64,000 nt of DNA from Micromonospora cathayae (GCF_028993575.1 NZ_CP118615.1:2976001-3040000); one strand, 5' to 3'; counted from the first letter of the stretch, positions 1 to 9,732 are shown. Notes: a model not told the origin generated them from the sequence alone. A program made the numbers and translations.

Positions 1-568
1 GGGCCTGGGCCCAGCCGGTGGCGTCGAGCGGACGGGCCGTGTCCGGACCGGACCAGGTGCCCCGGGACCCGGCGTGGGCGTGCCGGACCAGCGCCACCGT
101 GCCGGTCACCGGCGGCAGGGCCGCGAACGCGCGCAGCACCTCGGCGTCGTGCGGGTAGCTGACCAGCTCGGTCGCCGCGTCGACCGGCAGCCAGCGTACG
201 TCGTCGACCTCGGTGCCGGGCAGGAAACCGCCGTCGCCCACCGCCCGCATCGACCAGTAGTCGACCACCTTCGGTCGGCCCTCGCTGTGGTACGTCGAGG
301 ACGGCAGTCGTACCTGCGGCACCGCCCGGACGTCGGTCTCCTCGGCGACCTCGCGGACCGCCGCGAGCAGCGGGTGCTCGCCCGGCTCCAGCTTGCCCTT
401 GGGCAGCGACCAGTCCCCGTACCGGGGCCGGTGCACCAGGCAGACCTCGACCCCGCCGGCGAGGTCGACGCGGCCGTCGACGGGACCACCGCCGGCGGCC
501 GGTAGCCCCGCCGCCCCGCCGGCGGCCGGTCGCCACGCCACCCCGCCGGCGGCCCGGATGACGGTCAC
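1..568 (-). CDS. mutT1: MutT1-like NUDIX hydrolase with C-terminal histidine phosphatase domain (3' end outside window)
   Basis: Sanitises oxidised nucleotides (8-oxo-dGTP and related diadenosine phosphates in the family). The NUDIX domain comes first: the box lies at about residues 58-80 (GKLEPGE, then REVAEET). It matches the consensus except that the Gly near the end (EExG) is Asp. A SixA-type phosphohistidine phosphatase domain then begins at RHAHAG (residues 162-167) and runs off the window. This two-domain order is that of mycobacterial MutT1, which also neighbours ppk. The GTG at 566-568 overlaps the stop of the CHAD gene (GTGA), so the two are translationally coupled. About 189 codons are visible without a stop. 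Confidence 0.88.
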   Translation of the reverse strand, partial: MTVIRAAGGVAWRPAAGGAAGLPAAGGGPVDGRVDLAGGVEVCLVHRPRYGDWSLPKGKLEPGEHPLLAAVREVAEETDVRAVPQVRLPSSTYHSEGRPKVVDYWSMRAVGDGGFLPGTEVDDVRWLPVDAATELVSYPHDAEVLRAFAALPPVTGTVALVRHAHAGSRGTWSGPDTARPLDATGWAQA

Positions 569-2097
569 GTCAGCCAGCCTCTCCGGTGGCCGACCACCGT
601 GCGCCAGCGCTCGGGGAACGCGGCCCGGGCCCGGTGGACCGCCTGGCGTTCCCGTTCGGTCAGTCGGCCGGCGGTCACCGCCAGCACCGGATCGTCCGGG
701 TGGGCCAGCGCCAGCTCCGTCCAGGTCTCGGCGGCCACCGCCGCGTCCTGGTGCGCGCCGAGCAGATCCTGCGCCTCCTTCAGCGCCAGGGCCAGGTCGG
801 CCGCGCCGCCGCCGGCCACCGGGGCGACCGCCTCCAGCGCGTACCGGGCGCGTTTGCCCTCCTTGCGGATCTCGTGCCAGGTCTCGTCCGGGCCGAGCGG
901 GTCGAGCGCGGGGACCCCAGCGTGCCGCTTGGTGCCCTCGGCCAGCCGCCGCCACGGCTTGGCGGCCAGCTTGCGCAGCGTCCGCTTCGCCGGGGCGTCG
1001 GCCCGCGTGGTGAGCCGGGGCGCGCGGGCCGCCTCGACCAGGGACTCCAGCAGGGCCAGGTAGCGGGGGGAACGCAGCGCCTCGTCCACCTCGGCCGCCG
1101 CCGCGTCCCGCCGGGCCGCGAGCGCGGCGTCCAGCCGGTCCACCGCAGCCCGGTCCAGCGGGTCGACCGGATCCGCGTCGGCCGTGCGCCGCAGCCGTTC
1201 CCGCAGCACGTCGACGTCCCGTACCGCGCCGAGCACCCCGCCCAACCAGCTCAGTTCGGTGCGCAGCGGGCCCGCCCAATCGGGCTCCACCAGGCGGGCG
1301 AAGGTGCGCAGGTCGCTGCGGAGCCGCCGGCAGCCGACCCGCATCTTCCGTACCGCGTCCAGGTCGCCGGCCTCGCCGTGCAGGCGTACCAGCGGGTCGT
1401 TGCGGAGGATGCGGCGGACCCCGCGCCGGACCGCCTCGGTGACCACGTCGCCGGCCGTGGGGCGTCGCGGCAGGTCGGCCCGGCCGGCCACGTCGGGTGC
1501 CTCCCCGGCGGCCGGGCCCAGCGCCCTGACGTGCTTGGCGACGAACACCCCGCGGTGCGCCCCGGCGGCGATGAGCAGCTCCTCCACCCGGTCGAGCAGG
1601 TCGTCGGCGGCGGTGCCGCGCTCGACCTCCACCTCCCGGAAGCTGCTGTCGGCGGTGGCCGCGCCGCCGGTGGCCACCGTGGTCACCTGGTCCTCGACCA
1701 CCTCGACGAGCAGCGCCCCGTCCGGGTCGTGCAGCGTCCGGCGGTGCCGCACCGTGTTGACCAGCGCCACCGGCCGCAGCGGCGCACCCCGGTGGTACGC
1801 GGTGACCAGCGCGACCAGCTCGTCCGGGACGGTGTCGGCGGGGCCGGGACGGGAGATCTCGTACCGCCGTTCCGGGGTGCGGGTCGGCAGCTTCACCGTC
1901 CACGGCCGGTCGTCGCCCACCCGGTGCCGCAGCGACACCCCGGACCGGGCCAGCCGCAGGTCGGCGGTGTCGAAGTAGGTGGCGTCCAGGGTCACCGGTT
2001 CCGGGGCGTGCAGCCGGCCGCCGTCGGGCAGGGCGGCGGACAGGTCCGGCAGCCGGAAGGCGGCCGGTACCGCGTACTTGCGTTCCTCTTCGACCAT
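565..2097 (-). CDS. CYTH and CHAD domain protein
   Basis: 510 residues. The N-terminal CYTH (triphosphate tunnel) domain begins with the EEERK signature at residues 3-7 and fills roughly the first 200 residues. It would bind or hydrolyse a triphosphate-type substrate. The C-terminal CHAD domain (about 220-500) is an all-helical, Arg/His-rich module known to bind polyphosphate. It sits 25 bp downstream of ppk and overlaps the MutT1 gene, so it is probably part of a polyphosphate operon. The ATG at 2097 begins right before the CYTH signature. The precise substrate cannot be read from sequence. Confidence 0.9.
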   Translation of the reverse strand: MVEEERKYAVPAAFRLPDLSAALPDGGRLHAPEPVTLDATYFDTADLRLARSGVSLRHRVGDDRPWTVKLPTRTPERRYEISRPGPADTVPDELVALVTAYHRGAPLRPVALVNTVRHRRTLHDPDGALLVEVVEDQVTTVATGGAATADSSFREVEVERGTAADDLLDRVEELLIAAGAHRGVFVAKHVRALGPAAGEAPDVAGRADLPRRPTAGDVVTEAVRRGVRRILRNDPLVRLHGEAGDLDAVRKMRVGCRRLRSDLRTFARLVEPDWAGPLRTELSWLGGVLGAVRDVDVLRERLRRTADADPVDPLDRAAVDRLDAALAARRDAAAAEVDEALRSPRYLALLESLVEAARAPRLTTRADAPAKRTLRKLAAKPWRRLAEGTKRHAGVPALDPLGPDETWHEIRKEGKRARYALEAVAPVAGGGAADLALALKEAQDLLGAHQDAAVAAETWTELALAHPDDPVLAVTAGRLTERERQAVHRARAAFPERWRTVVGHRRGWLT

Positions 2098-2122
2098 CGG
2101 CTCAGCCTATGCCGGTCGACGG

Positions 2123-4585
2123 TCAACCGGCGGTGCCGCCGACCCGGCGCAGCAGCAGCGCCTGGAGGTCGGTCAGCGGTGCCTCCGGGGTGCCCTCCCG
2201 GCGTCGCCAGGTGCCGTCCGCGGCCAGTTCGAAGGCGTCCACCTCCGGGCTCATCGCGGCGGTCAGCACATGGTCCAGTTCGGCGCGCGCGATCGGGTCG
2301 CTGACCTGCACCAACGCCTCCACCCGGCGGTCCAGGTTGCGGTGCATCAGGTCGGCCGAGCCCATCCAGAACTCGGCCGCGCCGTCGTTGCCGAACCGGA
2401 AGATCCGGGAGTGCTCCAGGAACCGGCCCAGGATCGACCGGACCCGGATGTTCTCCGACAGCCCCGGCACCCCCGGCCGGAGCGTGCACATGCCCCGGAT
2501 CAGCAGGTCCACGTGCACCCCGGCCCGGGACGCGCGGTAGAGGGCGTCGGTGACCTCCTCGTCGACCAGCGAGTTCACCTTGATCTGCACCAGGCCGGGC
2601 GCGCCTAGCCGGGTGTGCGCGATCTCCCGGTCGATGCGTTCGATCAGCCCGCGCCGGATGCCCTGCGGGGCCACCAGCAGCCGCCGGTAGGTGGTCTGCC
2701 GGCTGTACCCGGTGAGCACGTTGAACAGGTCGGTCAGGTCCGCGCCGATCTCCGGGTCGGCGGTGAGCATGCCGAAGTCCTCGTACAGCCGGGCGGTCTT
2801 CGGGTGGTAGTTGCCGGTGCCGATGTGGCAGTAGCGCCGGATGTGGTTGCCCTCCTGCCGGACCACCAGGGAGGTCTTGCAGTGCGTCTTCAGCCCGACC
2901 AGCCCGTACACGACGTGGCAGCCGGCCCGTTCCAGGGTGCGCGCCCAGCCGATGTTGGCGACCTCGTCGAAGCGGGCCTTCAGCTCGACCAGCACCACCA
3001 CCTGCTTGCCGGCCTCGGCCGCGTCGACCAGGGCGTCCACGATGGGGGAGTCGCCGCTGGTCCGGTACAGGGTCTGCTTGATGGCCAGCACATTCGGGTC
3101 GGCGGCGGCCTGCTCCACGAACCGCTGCACGCTGGTGGCGAACGAGTGGTACGGGTGGTGCACCAGGATGTCGCCGTCGCGCAGGGTGGCGAAGACGCTC
3201 CGCGGCACCTCGCCCTCGGTGAGCCGGGGGTGGGTGGCCGGCACGAACGGCGGGTCCTTCAGGTCGGGGCGGTCCGCCTCGCCGTACAGCTGCCACAGCG
3301 CCGACAGGTCCAGCAGGCCCCGGACCCGCAGTACGTCCTGGGTGTCCATGTCCAGCTCCCGGACCAGCAGCTCCAGCATGTGGTCGGAGATGGAGGCGGC
3401 CACCTCGAGGCGTACCGGTGGGCCGAAGCGACGGCGGGCCAGTTCCCGTTCCAGGGCCTGGAGCAGGTCCTCGTCGCGGTCCTCGTCGACCTCCAGTTCG
3501 GCGTTGCGGGTGACCCGGAACAGGTGGCACTCGACCACCTGCATGCCGGAGAAGAGCTGCCCCAGGTGTACCGAGATCAGCTCCTCGACCGGCAGGAACC
3601 GCACCCCGGGCAGGTCCCGGCAGACCCGGACGAAGCGGGGCACGTTGTTGGGCACCTTGACCCGGGCGAAGAGCTCCTGCCCGCCGTGCGGGTCGCGGAC
3701 CGTCACCGCCAGGTTCAGCGACCGCCCGGAGATGTACGGGAACGGGTGCGCCGGGTCCACCGCCAGCGGGGTCAGCACCGGGAAGATCTGCTCCCGGAAG
3801 TAGGTGCGCAGCCGTTCCCGCTCGGCGTCCCCGAGGTCGGACCAGTTCAGCAGGTGGATGTCCTCGGCGGCCAGCTTCGGCCGGACGTCGTCGACGAAAC
3901 AGGCGGCGTGCCGGGCGACCAGCCCGACGGTCTTCTCCGCGATCAGTTCGAGCTGGGTCCGCAGCGGCATCCGGTCCCCGCCGCGTACCGGCAGGCCGGC
4001 GGAGAGCCGACGCTTCAACCCGGCCACCCGCACCATGTAGAACTCGTCGAGGTTGCTGGCGAAGATGGCCAGGAACTTGGCCCGTTCCAGCAGCGGGGTG
4101 CGCGGGTCCTCGGCGAGGGTGAGCACTCGGGCGTTGAAGTCGAGCCAGGAGAGTTCCCGGTTGAGGAAGCGGTCCTCGGGGAGCGGTTCGGCCGGCTCGG
4201 CCGGGTCGTCGCCCGGTGGTGGGGGACCACCCGGGACGACCGGGCCCGGCACGTCGGCCGGTTCCGCCGGTGCGGGGCCACCCGGGTCGGTCACCTCGTC
4301 CAGTCCGGCGGAGCCGGCCCCACCGGCGCCCTCACCCGGCTGGCCGTCGTCGATCGGCGGGTCACCCGCGGCGCCGAGGGGTCCGACCGGAGCGTCCGGT
4401 GCGGGGGAGTCCGGTGCGGTGTCGGCGTCGGCTCGGGGTGCGGTGTCCGGCGTGCCGGCGACGGGGGTGTGCGGCGGGGCGTCGACCGGAGCGCCCCCGG
4501 GGGCGTCGCCGGGGGCACCGCCGGGACCGGCGGTGGCGGATCGGCGCGGGCGGACCGGGCGGCGGCGGGGCGGCGGGGTGCTCAC
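2123..4585 (-). CDS. ppk1: polyphosphate kinase 1
   Basis: Makes long-chain polyphosphate from ATP, reversibly, through a phosphohistidine. The core starts near residue 137 ([15 protein letters not shown]). The catalytic-histidine motif GLKTHCK is near residue 568, and the second active-site motif [12 protein letters not shown] near residue 586. At 820 residues it exceeds the usual ~690-730 because of a ~135-residue Pro/Ala/Gly/Asp-rich, probably disordered N-terminal extension. The GTG at 4585 is the furthest upstream start and has no clear Shine-Dalgarno site, so the true start could be further in. The CHAD gene follows at 25 bp. Confidence 0.96.
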   Translation of the reverse strand: MSTPPPRRRPVRPRRSATAGPGGAPGDAPGGAPVDAPPHTPVAGTPDTAPRADADTAPDSPAPDAPVGPLGAAGDPPIDDGQPGEGAGGAGSAGLDEVTDPGGPAPAEPADVPGPVVPGGPPPPGDDPAEPAEPLPEDRFLNRELSWLDFNARVLTLAEDPRTPLLERAKFLAIFASNLDEFYMVRVAGLKRRLSAGLPVRGGDRMPLRTQLELIAEKTVGLVARHAACFVDDVRPKLAAEDIHLLNWSDLGDAERERLRTYFREQIFPVLTPLAVDPAHPFPYISGRSLNLAVTVRDPHGGQELFARVKVPNNVPRFVRVCRDLPGVRFLPVEELISVHLGQLFSGMQVVECHLFRVTRNAELEVDEDRDEDLLQALERELARRRFGPPVRLEVAASISDHMLELLVRELDMDTQDVLRVRGLLDLSALWQLYGEADRPDLKDPPFVPATHPRLTEGEVPRSVFATLRDGDILVHHPYHSFATSVQRFVEQAAADPNVLAIKQTLYRTSGDSPIVDALVDAAEAGKQVVVLVELKARFDEVANIGWARTLERAGCHVVYGLVGLKTHCKTSLVVRQEGNHIRRYCHIGTGNYHPKTARLYEDFGMLTADPEIGADLTDLFNVLTGYSRQTTYRRLLVAPQGIRRGLIERIDREIAHTRLGAPGLVQIKVNSLVDEEVTDALYRASRAGVHVDLLIRGMCTLRPGVPGLSENIRVRSILGRFLEHSRIFRFGNDGAAEFWMGSADLMHRNLDRRVEALVQVSDPIARAELDHVLTAAMSPEVDAFELAADGTWRRREGTPEAPLTDLQALLLRRVGGTAG

Positions 4586-4639
4586 GCAGCCATCATGACC
4601 CGACGCCGGTGAACGTAAAATGAACTTCGGCCGCTCCGG

Positions 4640-4837
4640 TCAGGCCATGGTCGGCAAGGTCACCCGCACGACCTCACCGGCGGCGTCCCGGTCGATCCGG
4701 ACCCGCTGCCCGAGACGGAGCAACCGCAGCCCGGAGGCGTCGAAGGCCCGGGCCGGGAAGGGCAGCTCGGTGCCGTCGTCGAGAAGCAGCACGCCGGTAC
4801 GGGTGGTGCCGTCGAAGGTCGCCACGGTGCCCTGCAT
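4640..4837 (-). CDS. cold-shock-like small nucleic-acid-binding protein
   Basis: 65 residues beginning MQGTVATFDGTTRTG and ending RVTLPTMA. The pattern of a short beta-barrel with a loop carrying LLLDDGTELPF resembles an OB-fold cold-shock domain, although the classic RNP motifs are weak. The ATG at 4837 is chosen because the region upstream is basic and low-complexity. It lies between fbiD and ppk on the same strand. Its ligand is unknown; calling it a CSD-like protein is family resemblance from memory. Confidence 0.7.
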   Translation of the reverse strand: MQGTVATFDGTTRTGVLLLDDGTELPFPARAFDASGLRLLRLGQRVRIDRDAAGEVVRVTLPTMA

Positions 4838-4943
4838 GCCCCGCACCGTACACCGGTCGGGCCGGTGCCGGCGGCCCACCGGTCGGGCGGGGCGCCGGCG
4901 GCGCGTCCGGTCTGGTGGGAGCGGAACAGGCGACCACCGGCGA

Positions 4944-4972
4944 CCCACCCCCCCCGGTCAGGCGGGGGTGGG
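4944..4972. terminator. hairpin overlapping the fbiD stop codon
   Basis: Arms CCCACCCCC (4944-4952) and GGGGGTGGG (4964-4972) are perfectly complementary around an 11-nt loop. The fbiD stop (4958-4960) lies in the loop, so transcription from the minus strand would end right at the coding end. There is no T-tract, as is usual in this phylum. Confidence 0.6.
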
Positions 4973-5614
4973 GCAGCAACCGGCGGCCAGCGTGGCCGTC
5001 CGTGGTCCCAGCCCCAGCCCGGCGGCCACCGCCAGGTCGGCCGGGGTGTCCACGTCCCGGCGCAGCGTCGGCCAGGCACCGGCCAGGGACAGCGCCCCGC
5101 TGGCCGCGTGGGCGGCGGCCGAGCCCACCCCGAACCGCGGGTCCAGCGGTACGCCGGCCGGGGCGGCCAGCAGCACGGTGCCGTCCCCGGGGGCGTCCGC
5201 GACGAAGTGGCGTACCCCCGGGAGGTGGCCGGCGGCCCGCAGCGCCGCGCCCAGCTCGGCCGGCCGTAGCGCGGGCAGGTCGGCGGTGAGCCCGGCCACT
5301 AGGCCGCCACCGGCGGTGGCCGCGCCGTGCCGCAGTGCCGCGTTCAGCCGTGCCGCCGCGTCGGGCCCGGCGTCGGGGGCGTCCGGCAGCACCCGGGCCC
5401 CGGCCGCCCGGACCGCGGCGGCGACCCGGGTGTCGTCGGTCACCACCAGCACCGCGCCGACCGCGTCACAGGCCAGCACCGCGTCGACCGTGTCCAGCGC
5501 GAGGGCCAGCGCCAGGGCCTCGTGCGGTACGCCCGGCAGCGCGCCGCGTAGCCTGCTCTTCGCCCCCTCGAGGCGCTTCACCGGCACCACCACGGTCCAG
5601 CTCGGCTCGGTCAC
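4958..5614 (-). CDS. fbiD: 2-phospho-L-lactate/phosphoenolpyruvate guanylyltransferase
   Basis: Couples GTP to phosphoenolpyruvate (mycobacterial FbiD) or phospholactate (archaeal CofC), the entry step of coenzyme F420 side-chain synthesis. 218 residues starting VTEPSWTVVVPVKRLEGAKSRL. The VPVK...AKSRL stretch is the nucleotide-binding start of this MobA-like fold, and TADLPAL is the metal-site region. The GTG at 5614 fits because upstream sequence loses coding character. It is divergent from plsC. In mycobacteria fbiD also neighbours ppk and gpsA, which supports the PEP-using assignment. Confidence 0.9.
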   Translation of the reverse strand: MTEPSWTVVVPVKRLEGAKSRLRGALPGVPHEALALALALDTVDAVLACDAVGAVLVVTDDTRVAAAVRAAGARVLPDAPDAGPDAAARLNAALRHGAATAGGGLVAGLTADLPALRPAELGAALRAAGHLPGVRHFVADAPGDGTVLLAAPAGVPLDPRFGVGSAAAHAASGALSLAGAWPTLRRDVDTPADLAVAAGLGLGPRTATLAAGCCPTPA

Positions 5615-5737
5615 GCGCCCATCCTGCCACCGCGCGACGGCACCCTCGCTGGCCCCGTCCAGGGGAAGCAGGCATGATTTCGCTGCGGGCGTCACCGGTG
5701 GGCGCGAACGCGGGGCCGGGCGGAACGAGGAGGCAGG

Positions 5738-6487
5738 GTGGCACGGCGCAGGCTGGGGTTCTGGCAATGGTTCGCCGTGGTGGTGGTCAAGCCCGTGATG
5801 ACCGTCTGGACCCGCCGGACCTGGACCGGCATGGAGCACGTCCCGCGTACCGGTGGCGTGATCATCGTGCCGAACCACCTCTCGTACGCCGACCCGCTGG
5901 TCTCCGCGCACTACGTGTACGACGCCGGCCGCTGGCCGCGCTACCTGGGCAAGGCCAGCGTCTTCCGGGTTCCGGTGGTGGGGCGGATCCTGCACTGGTG
6001 CCGGCAGATCCCGGTCGAGCGGGGCAGCGTGGACGCGGCCCGTTCGCTCGACGCCCTGGTCGAGGCGCTCGACGAGGGGGGCGCGGTGATCATCTACCCG
6101 GAGGGCACCCTCACCCGGGAGCCGGACCTGTGGCCGATGCGCGGCAAGACCGGGGCGGCCCGGCTTGCCCTGGCCACCGGGGCACCGGTGATCCCGGTCG
6201 CCATGTGGGGCCCGGAGAAGATCGTCGACCCCCACCGCAACCGGGTCAACCTGCGGCCCCGGATCCCGGTCAGCGTGGCCGCCGGTCCGCCGGTCGACCT
6301 GAGCCGCTGGGCGGACGCGACCCCGACGAAGGCGACCCTGGAAGAGATGACCGACGAGATCATGCTCCGGATTCGTGACCTGCTGGCCGAGCTGCGCGGC
6401 GGCACCCCGCCCCCGCTGTGGGAACGGCCGGCGCGGCTGCCCGGCGCGCCGCGTACCGGCGTCGAGCGGTTCGGGGACGCGGCGTGA
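5738..6487 (+). CDS. plsC: 1-acyl-sn-glycerol-3-phosphate acyltransferase (PlsC family)
   Basis: Transfers an acyl chain to lysophosphatidate at the membrane, forming phosphatidate. The catalytic NHxxxxD motif is NHLSYAD, with His47 and Asp52. The acceptor-binding PEGTLTRE motif follows near residue 123. A hydrophobic stretch ([13 protein letters not shown]) near residues 8-20 probably associates with the membrane. The GTG at 5738 has a good GAGGAGG site upstream. It overlaps gpsA by 4 bp, linking synthesis of the glycerol-3-phosphate backbone with its acylation. Confidence 0.93.
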   Translation: MARRRLGFWQWFAVVVVKPVMTVWTRRTWTGMEHVPRTGGVIIVPNHLSYADPLVSAHYVYDAGRWPRYLGKASVFRVPVVGRILHWCRQIPVERGSVDAARSLDALVEALDEGGAVIIYPEGTLTREPDLWPMRGKTGAARLALATGAPVIPVAMWGPEKIVDPHRNRVNLRPRIPVSVAAGPPVDLSRWADATPTKATLEEMTDEIMLRIRDLLAELRGGTPPPLWERPARLPGAPRTGVERFGDAA

Positions 6488-7482
6488 GCGGGCACGTGGC
6501 GGTGCTCGGGGCCGGCTCCTGGGGTACCGCGTTCGCCAAGATCCTCGCCGACGCCGGGCGGGACGTGACCGTGTGGGCGCGCCGGACCCCGGTCGCCGAG
6601 GCGATCCGGTCGCACGGGCGCAACCCGGAGTACCTGCCGGACCTACGGCTGTCCCGGCGGGTGACGGCCACCGACGTGGCGGCCGAGGCGATCACCGGTG
6701 CCGAGGTGGTGGTGCTGGCGGTGCCCTCCCAGACGCTGCGCGGCAACCTCGCCGAGTGGGCCGGGCACCTCGCCCCGGACGCCACCCTGGTCTCCCTGAT
6801 GAAGGGGATCGAGCTGGGCACCACCAAACGGATGAGCGAGGTCATCGTGGAGACCGCCAAGGTGGCGGCGGACCGGGTGGTGGTGGTCTCCGGCCCCAAC
6901 CTGGCCCCGGAGATCGCCGTCGAGCAGCCGGCCGCCACCGTGGTTGCCTGCACCGACGTCGGCCGGGCCACGCTGGTGCAGCGCTCGGTCACCACGCCGT
7001 ACTTCCGGCCGTACACCAACGACGACGTGATCGGCTGCGAGCTGGGTGGCGCGGTCAAGAACGTGATCGCCCTGTCGTACGGGATCGCCACCGCGATGGG
7101 GTTCGGGGACAACACCCGGGCCATGCTGATCACCCGGGGGCTGGCCGAGACCGCCCGGCTGGGCGTGGCGCTCGGCGCGGACCCGCTGACCTTCGCCGGG
7201 CTGGCCGGCATGGGTGACCTGGTCGGCACCTGCTCGTCGCCGCTGTCCCGCAACCGGACCTTCGGCGAGCACCTGGGCCGGGGCGAGAGCCTGGAGCAGG
7301 CGCAGGCGGCCACCCGGCAGACCGCCGAGGGGGTCAAGAGCTGCCTGGCGATCCGGGACCTGGCCCGCGCGCACGGGGTGGAGATGCCGATCACCGAGCA
7401 GGTCGAGCGGGTCTGCCACGAGGGCGTCGACCCGCGCCTGGCGGTACGCGCGCTGATGAGCCGGACCACGAAACCGGAGTGA
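6484..7482 (+). CDS. gpsA: NAD(P)-dependent glycerol-3-phosphate dehydrogenase
   Basis: Reduces dihydroxyacetone phosphate to sn-glycerol 3-phosphate for phospholipids. 332 residues. The Rossmann motif [11 protein letters not shown] is at the very N-terminus. The substrate-site stretch [23 protein letters not shown] contains the catalytic lysine, and [12 protein letters not shown] is typical of GpsA. The GTG at 6484 overlaps the plsC stop (GTGA). An earlier in-frame ATG at 6418 lies inside plsC and would add residues before the dinucleotide fold, so it was not chosen. Confidence 0.97.
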   Translation: MSGHVAVLGAGSWGTAFAKILADAGRDVTVWARRTPVAEAIRSHGRNPEYLPDLRLSRRVTATDVAAEAITGAEVVVLAVPSQTLRGNLAEWAGHLAPDATLVSLMKGIELGTTKRMSEVIVETAKVAADRVVVVSGPNLAPEIAVEQPAATVVACTDVGRATLVQRSVTTPYFRPYTNDDVIGCELGGAVKNVIALSYGIATAMGFGDNTRAMLITRGLAETARLGVALGADPLTFAGLAGMGDLVGTCSSPLSRNRTFGEHLGRGESLEQAQAATRQTAEGVKSCLAIRDLARAHGVEMPITEQVERVCHEGVDPRLAVRALMSRTTKPE

Positions 7483-7492
7483 GGGAGCCGTC

Positions 7493-8626
7493 GTGACGGG
7501 GGAGCGGGACTGGCGGGACGGAACCCGCTGTGTGCACGCCGGGCTGCCGGAACCCGAGCCGGGTCAGCCGTTCCTGCCCGGCCCGGTGTTCGCCGCGCCG
7601 TACCACCTCGACCCGGAGCGGGGGCCGGCGGCCAGCCCGAACGGGTACGGCCGGGGCGACAACCCCACCCGCCGGTTGCTGGAGGCGGCGATCGGCGAGC
7701 TGGAGGGCGGTGACTGCCGGGTCTTCGCCAGCGGGCAGGCGGCCATCACCGGGCTGCTGCTGGCCGTGCTGCGCCCCGGGGACACCGTGCTGCTGCCCGC
7801 CGACGGGTACTACACGGTCCGCTCGTTCGCGGCGGAGACGCTGACCGGGCTGGGGGTGACGGTCCGGTACGCGCCGACCGCCGGACCGTACCCGGCGCTG
7901 GACGACGTACGGCTGGTGCTGCTGGAGACCCCGGCCAACCCCGGCCTGGACGTCTGCGACATCGCCGCCCTGGCGGAGCGGACGCGGGCGGCCGGGACGC
8001 TGCTGGCGGTGGACAACACCACCGCGACGCCGCTCGGGCAGCGCCCGCTGGAGCTGGGCGCGGACGTGGTGGTGGCCTCCGGCACCAAGGCGCTGACCGG
8101 CCACTCGGACCTGCTCCTCGGGTACGTCGCGACCCGGTCGGTGGACCTGCTGGCCACGGTGACCGGGTGGCGGACCACCACCGGCGGGATCCCCGGCGCG
8201 TTCGACGCCTGGCTGGCGCACCGGTCCCTGGGCACCCTGGACCTGCGGCTGGCCCGGCAGACCACGAACGCCGGGGCGGTCGCCCGGCTGCTGGCCGCGC
8301 GTACCGACGTGACCGGGGTGCGCTGGCCGGGGCTGCCCGCCGACCCCGCGTACCCGGTGGCGACGGCGCAGATGGCCCGGGTGCCGGGGATCGTGTCGTT
8401 CGACCTCGGTGACGCCGACCGGGTGGCCCGGTTCCTGGCCGCGTCCCGGCTGGTGGCCGCCGCCACCTCGTTCGGCGGGCTGCACACCACCGCCGACCGG
8501 CGGGCCCAGTGGGGGGACGACACCGCCCCGGGCTTCGTCCGGCTCTCCTGCGGGGTGGAGGACACCGCCGACCTGGTGGCCGACCTGACCGCCGCGCTGG
8601 ACGCCTCGGCCCCGGCGGCGGCCTGA
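7493..8626 (+). CDS. cystathionine gamma-lyase-like PLP enzyme
   Basis: Cys/Met-metabolism PLP enzyme of 377 residues. RDGTRCVHAG opens the fold as in MetB/MetC/Cgl proteins. DNTTATPLGQRPLELGADVVV leads to ASGTKALTGHSD, where Lys199 should bind PLP. The family splits between cystathionine gamma-synthase, gamma-lyase and beta-lyase, and sequence alone does not settle which. The GTG at 7493 has GGGAG upstream and lies 10 bp after gpsA, so they are probably cotranscribed. Confidence 0.85.
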   Translation: MTGERDWRDGTRCVHAGLPEPEPGQPFLPGPVFAAPYHLDPERGPAASPNGYGRGDNPTRRLLEAAIGELEGGDCRVFASGQAAITGLLLAVLRPGDTVLLPADGYYTVRSFAAETLTGLGVTVRYAPTAGPYPALDDVRLVLLETPANPGLDVCDIAALAERTRAAGTLLAVDNTTATPLGQRPLELGADVVVASGTKALTGHSDLLLGYVATRSVDLLATVTGWRTTTGGIPGAFDAWLAHRSLGTLDLRLARQTTNAGAVARLLAARTDVTGVRWPGLPADPAYPVATAQMARVPGIVSFDLGDADRVARFLAASRLVAAATSFGGLHTTADRRAQWGDDTAPGFVRLSCGVEDTADLVADLTAALDASAPAAA

Positions 8627-8680
8627 CCGGACCTGCCACGGGACGGAGCGCCCCGGACCGCCCGGCTGCGGTGGTTGGGC

Positions 8681-8829
8681 TATGGTGTGCGGTGCCCGTG
8701 CCGGCCCGAAGCGAGGAGGTGAGTCCGATCCCCCAGACAGCAGGACCGGTGCTCCCTTCCGTCCCGGTGGCGTCCCGCCGCTAGCCGACCGGTGGGGGAG
8801 CGCCGACGAGCGTTCCCGAAAGGCCCTTC
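8681..8829 (+). promoter_or_regulatory. possible attenuator leader with a 21-codon uORF
   Basis: A candidate -10 hexamer TATGGT (8681-8686) precedes a purine-rich GAGGAGG and a small frame from GTG 8719 to TAG 8784. The product would end PVASRR just before the stop. GGTGCTCCC (8748-8756) inside this frame can pair with GGGAGCGCC (8796-8804) just after it, with one G-U pair. The methyltransferase ATG follows at 8830. The GTG abuts the purine run, so spacing is poor, and the true leader start may differ. The regulatory role is inference. Confidence 0.4.
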
Positions 8830-9684
8830 ATGGCACCGTCGTCCCATCCTGACCGTTCCGCCCCGCTGCCCGCCCCGCCCGATCGCCCCGGCGCGGCGGC
8901 GTCGGCTGGACTCCCTGATCGCGCCGGCCTGGTCCGCCGGCTGCGCGCCGCCGGCTGTGTCTTCGCCGAGGACGAGGCGGAGCTGCTCGTCGAGGCCGCC
9001 GAGGCACCCGGCACGCTGGCCGCGCTGGTGGACCGCCGGGTGGCCGGCGAGCCGCTGGAACACCTGCTCGGCTGGGTGGAGTTCTGCGGGCTCCGGGTGC
9101 CCGTCGACCCGGGGGTGTTCGTGCCGCGTCGCCGTACCGCCCTGCTGGTCTCCGCCGCCGAGGCGGTGGCCGGGCCGGAACCGGCGCTGGTCGAGCTGTG
9201 CTGCGGTTCCGGGGCGATCTCGCTGGTGCTGGCGGGCCGGTTGCGGCCCCGCTGGCAGGCCGCCGCCGACCTGGACCCGGCCGCCGTCCGGTGCGCCCGG
9301 CGCAACCTGGCCGCCCCGGCGGTGCCGGTGTACGAGGGCGACCTGTTCGACCCGCTGCCGTCGCGCTGGCGGGGCCGGCTGGACCTGGTGGTCGCCAACG
9401 CCCCGTACGTGCCGACCGGGGCGATGGCGCTGATGCCGCCCGAGGCGCGCCGGTACGAGCCGGGCGTGGCGCTCGACGGCGGATCGGACGGGCTCGCCGT
9501 ACTGCGCCGGCTGGCCGGGGAGGCGGTGCGCTGGCTCGCCCCGGGCGGGCACCTGGTGGTGGAGATCAGCGAACGGCAGGTCGACACGTTCTGTGTGGAG
9601 CTGACCGGGTACGGGCTGCACCCCACGGTGACGCGGTCCGCCGACCTCGACGCCACCGCGGTCACCGCCCGACTGCCCGGTTGA
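8830..9684 (+). CDS. PrmC-related protein-(glutamine-N5) methyltransferase-like enzyme
   Basis: SAM-dependent methyltransferase of 284 residues. VELCCGSGAISLVLAG is the SAM-binding glycine motif. The catalytic NPPY of PrmC/HemK is NAPYVP here (Asn190), the form seen in the 'PrmC-related, unknown substrate' subfamily. Release-factor methylation is therefore possible but not implied. The ATG at 8830 is at the 3' end of an unusual structured leader. A strong terminator hairpin follows the stop. Confidence 0.82.
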   Translation: MAPSSHPDRSAPLPAPPDRPGAAASAGLPDRAGLVRRLRAAGCVFAEDEAELLVEAAEAPGTLAALVDRRVAGEPLEHLLGWVEFCGLRVPVDPGVFVPRRRTALLVSAAEAVAGPEPALVELCCGSGAISLVLAGRLRPRWQAAADLDPAAVRCARRNLAAPAVPVYEGDLFDPLPSRWRGRLDLVVANAPYVPTGAMALMPPEARRYEPGVALDGGSDGLAVLRRLAGEAVRWLAPGGHLVVEISERQVDTFCVELTGYGLHPTVTRSADLDATAVTARLPG

Positions 9685-9690
9685 GCGGGT

Positions 9691-9725
9691 GCCCCCTCCG
9701 GTGCGTCCGGCGCACCGGAGGGGGC
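9691..9725. terminator. bidirectional terminator hairpin
   Basis: Perfect 15-bp arms (GCCCCCTCCGGTGCG, 9691-9705, and its complement 9711-9725) around a 5-nt loop, between the convergent methyltransferase and DUF397 genes. No T-tract. Confidence 0.75.
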
Positions 9726-9732
9726 GGGCGAC

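Noticed and set aside
8681..8829. T-box or SAM riboswitch before the methyltransferase
   Set aside because: No T-box sequence, no specifier stem and no SAM-I/SAM-II core is recognisable; only a short stem and small frame are present.
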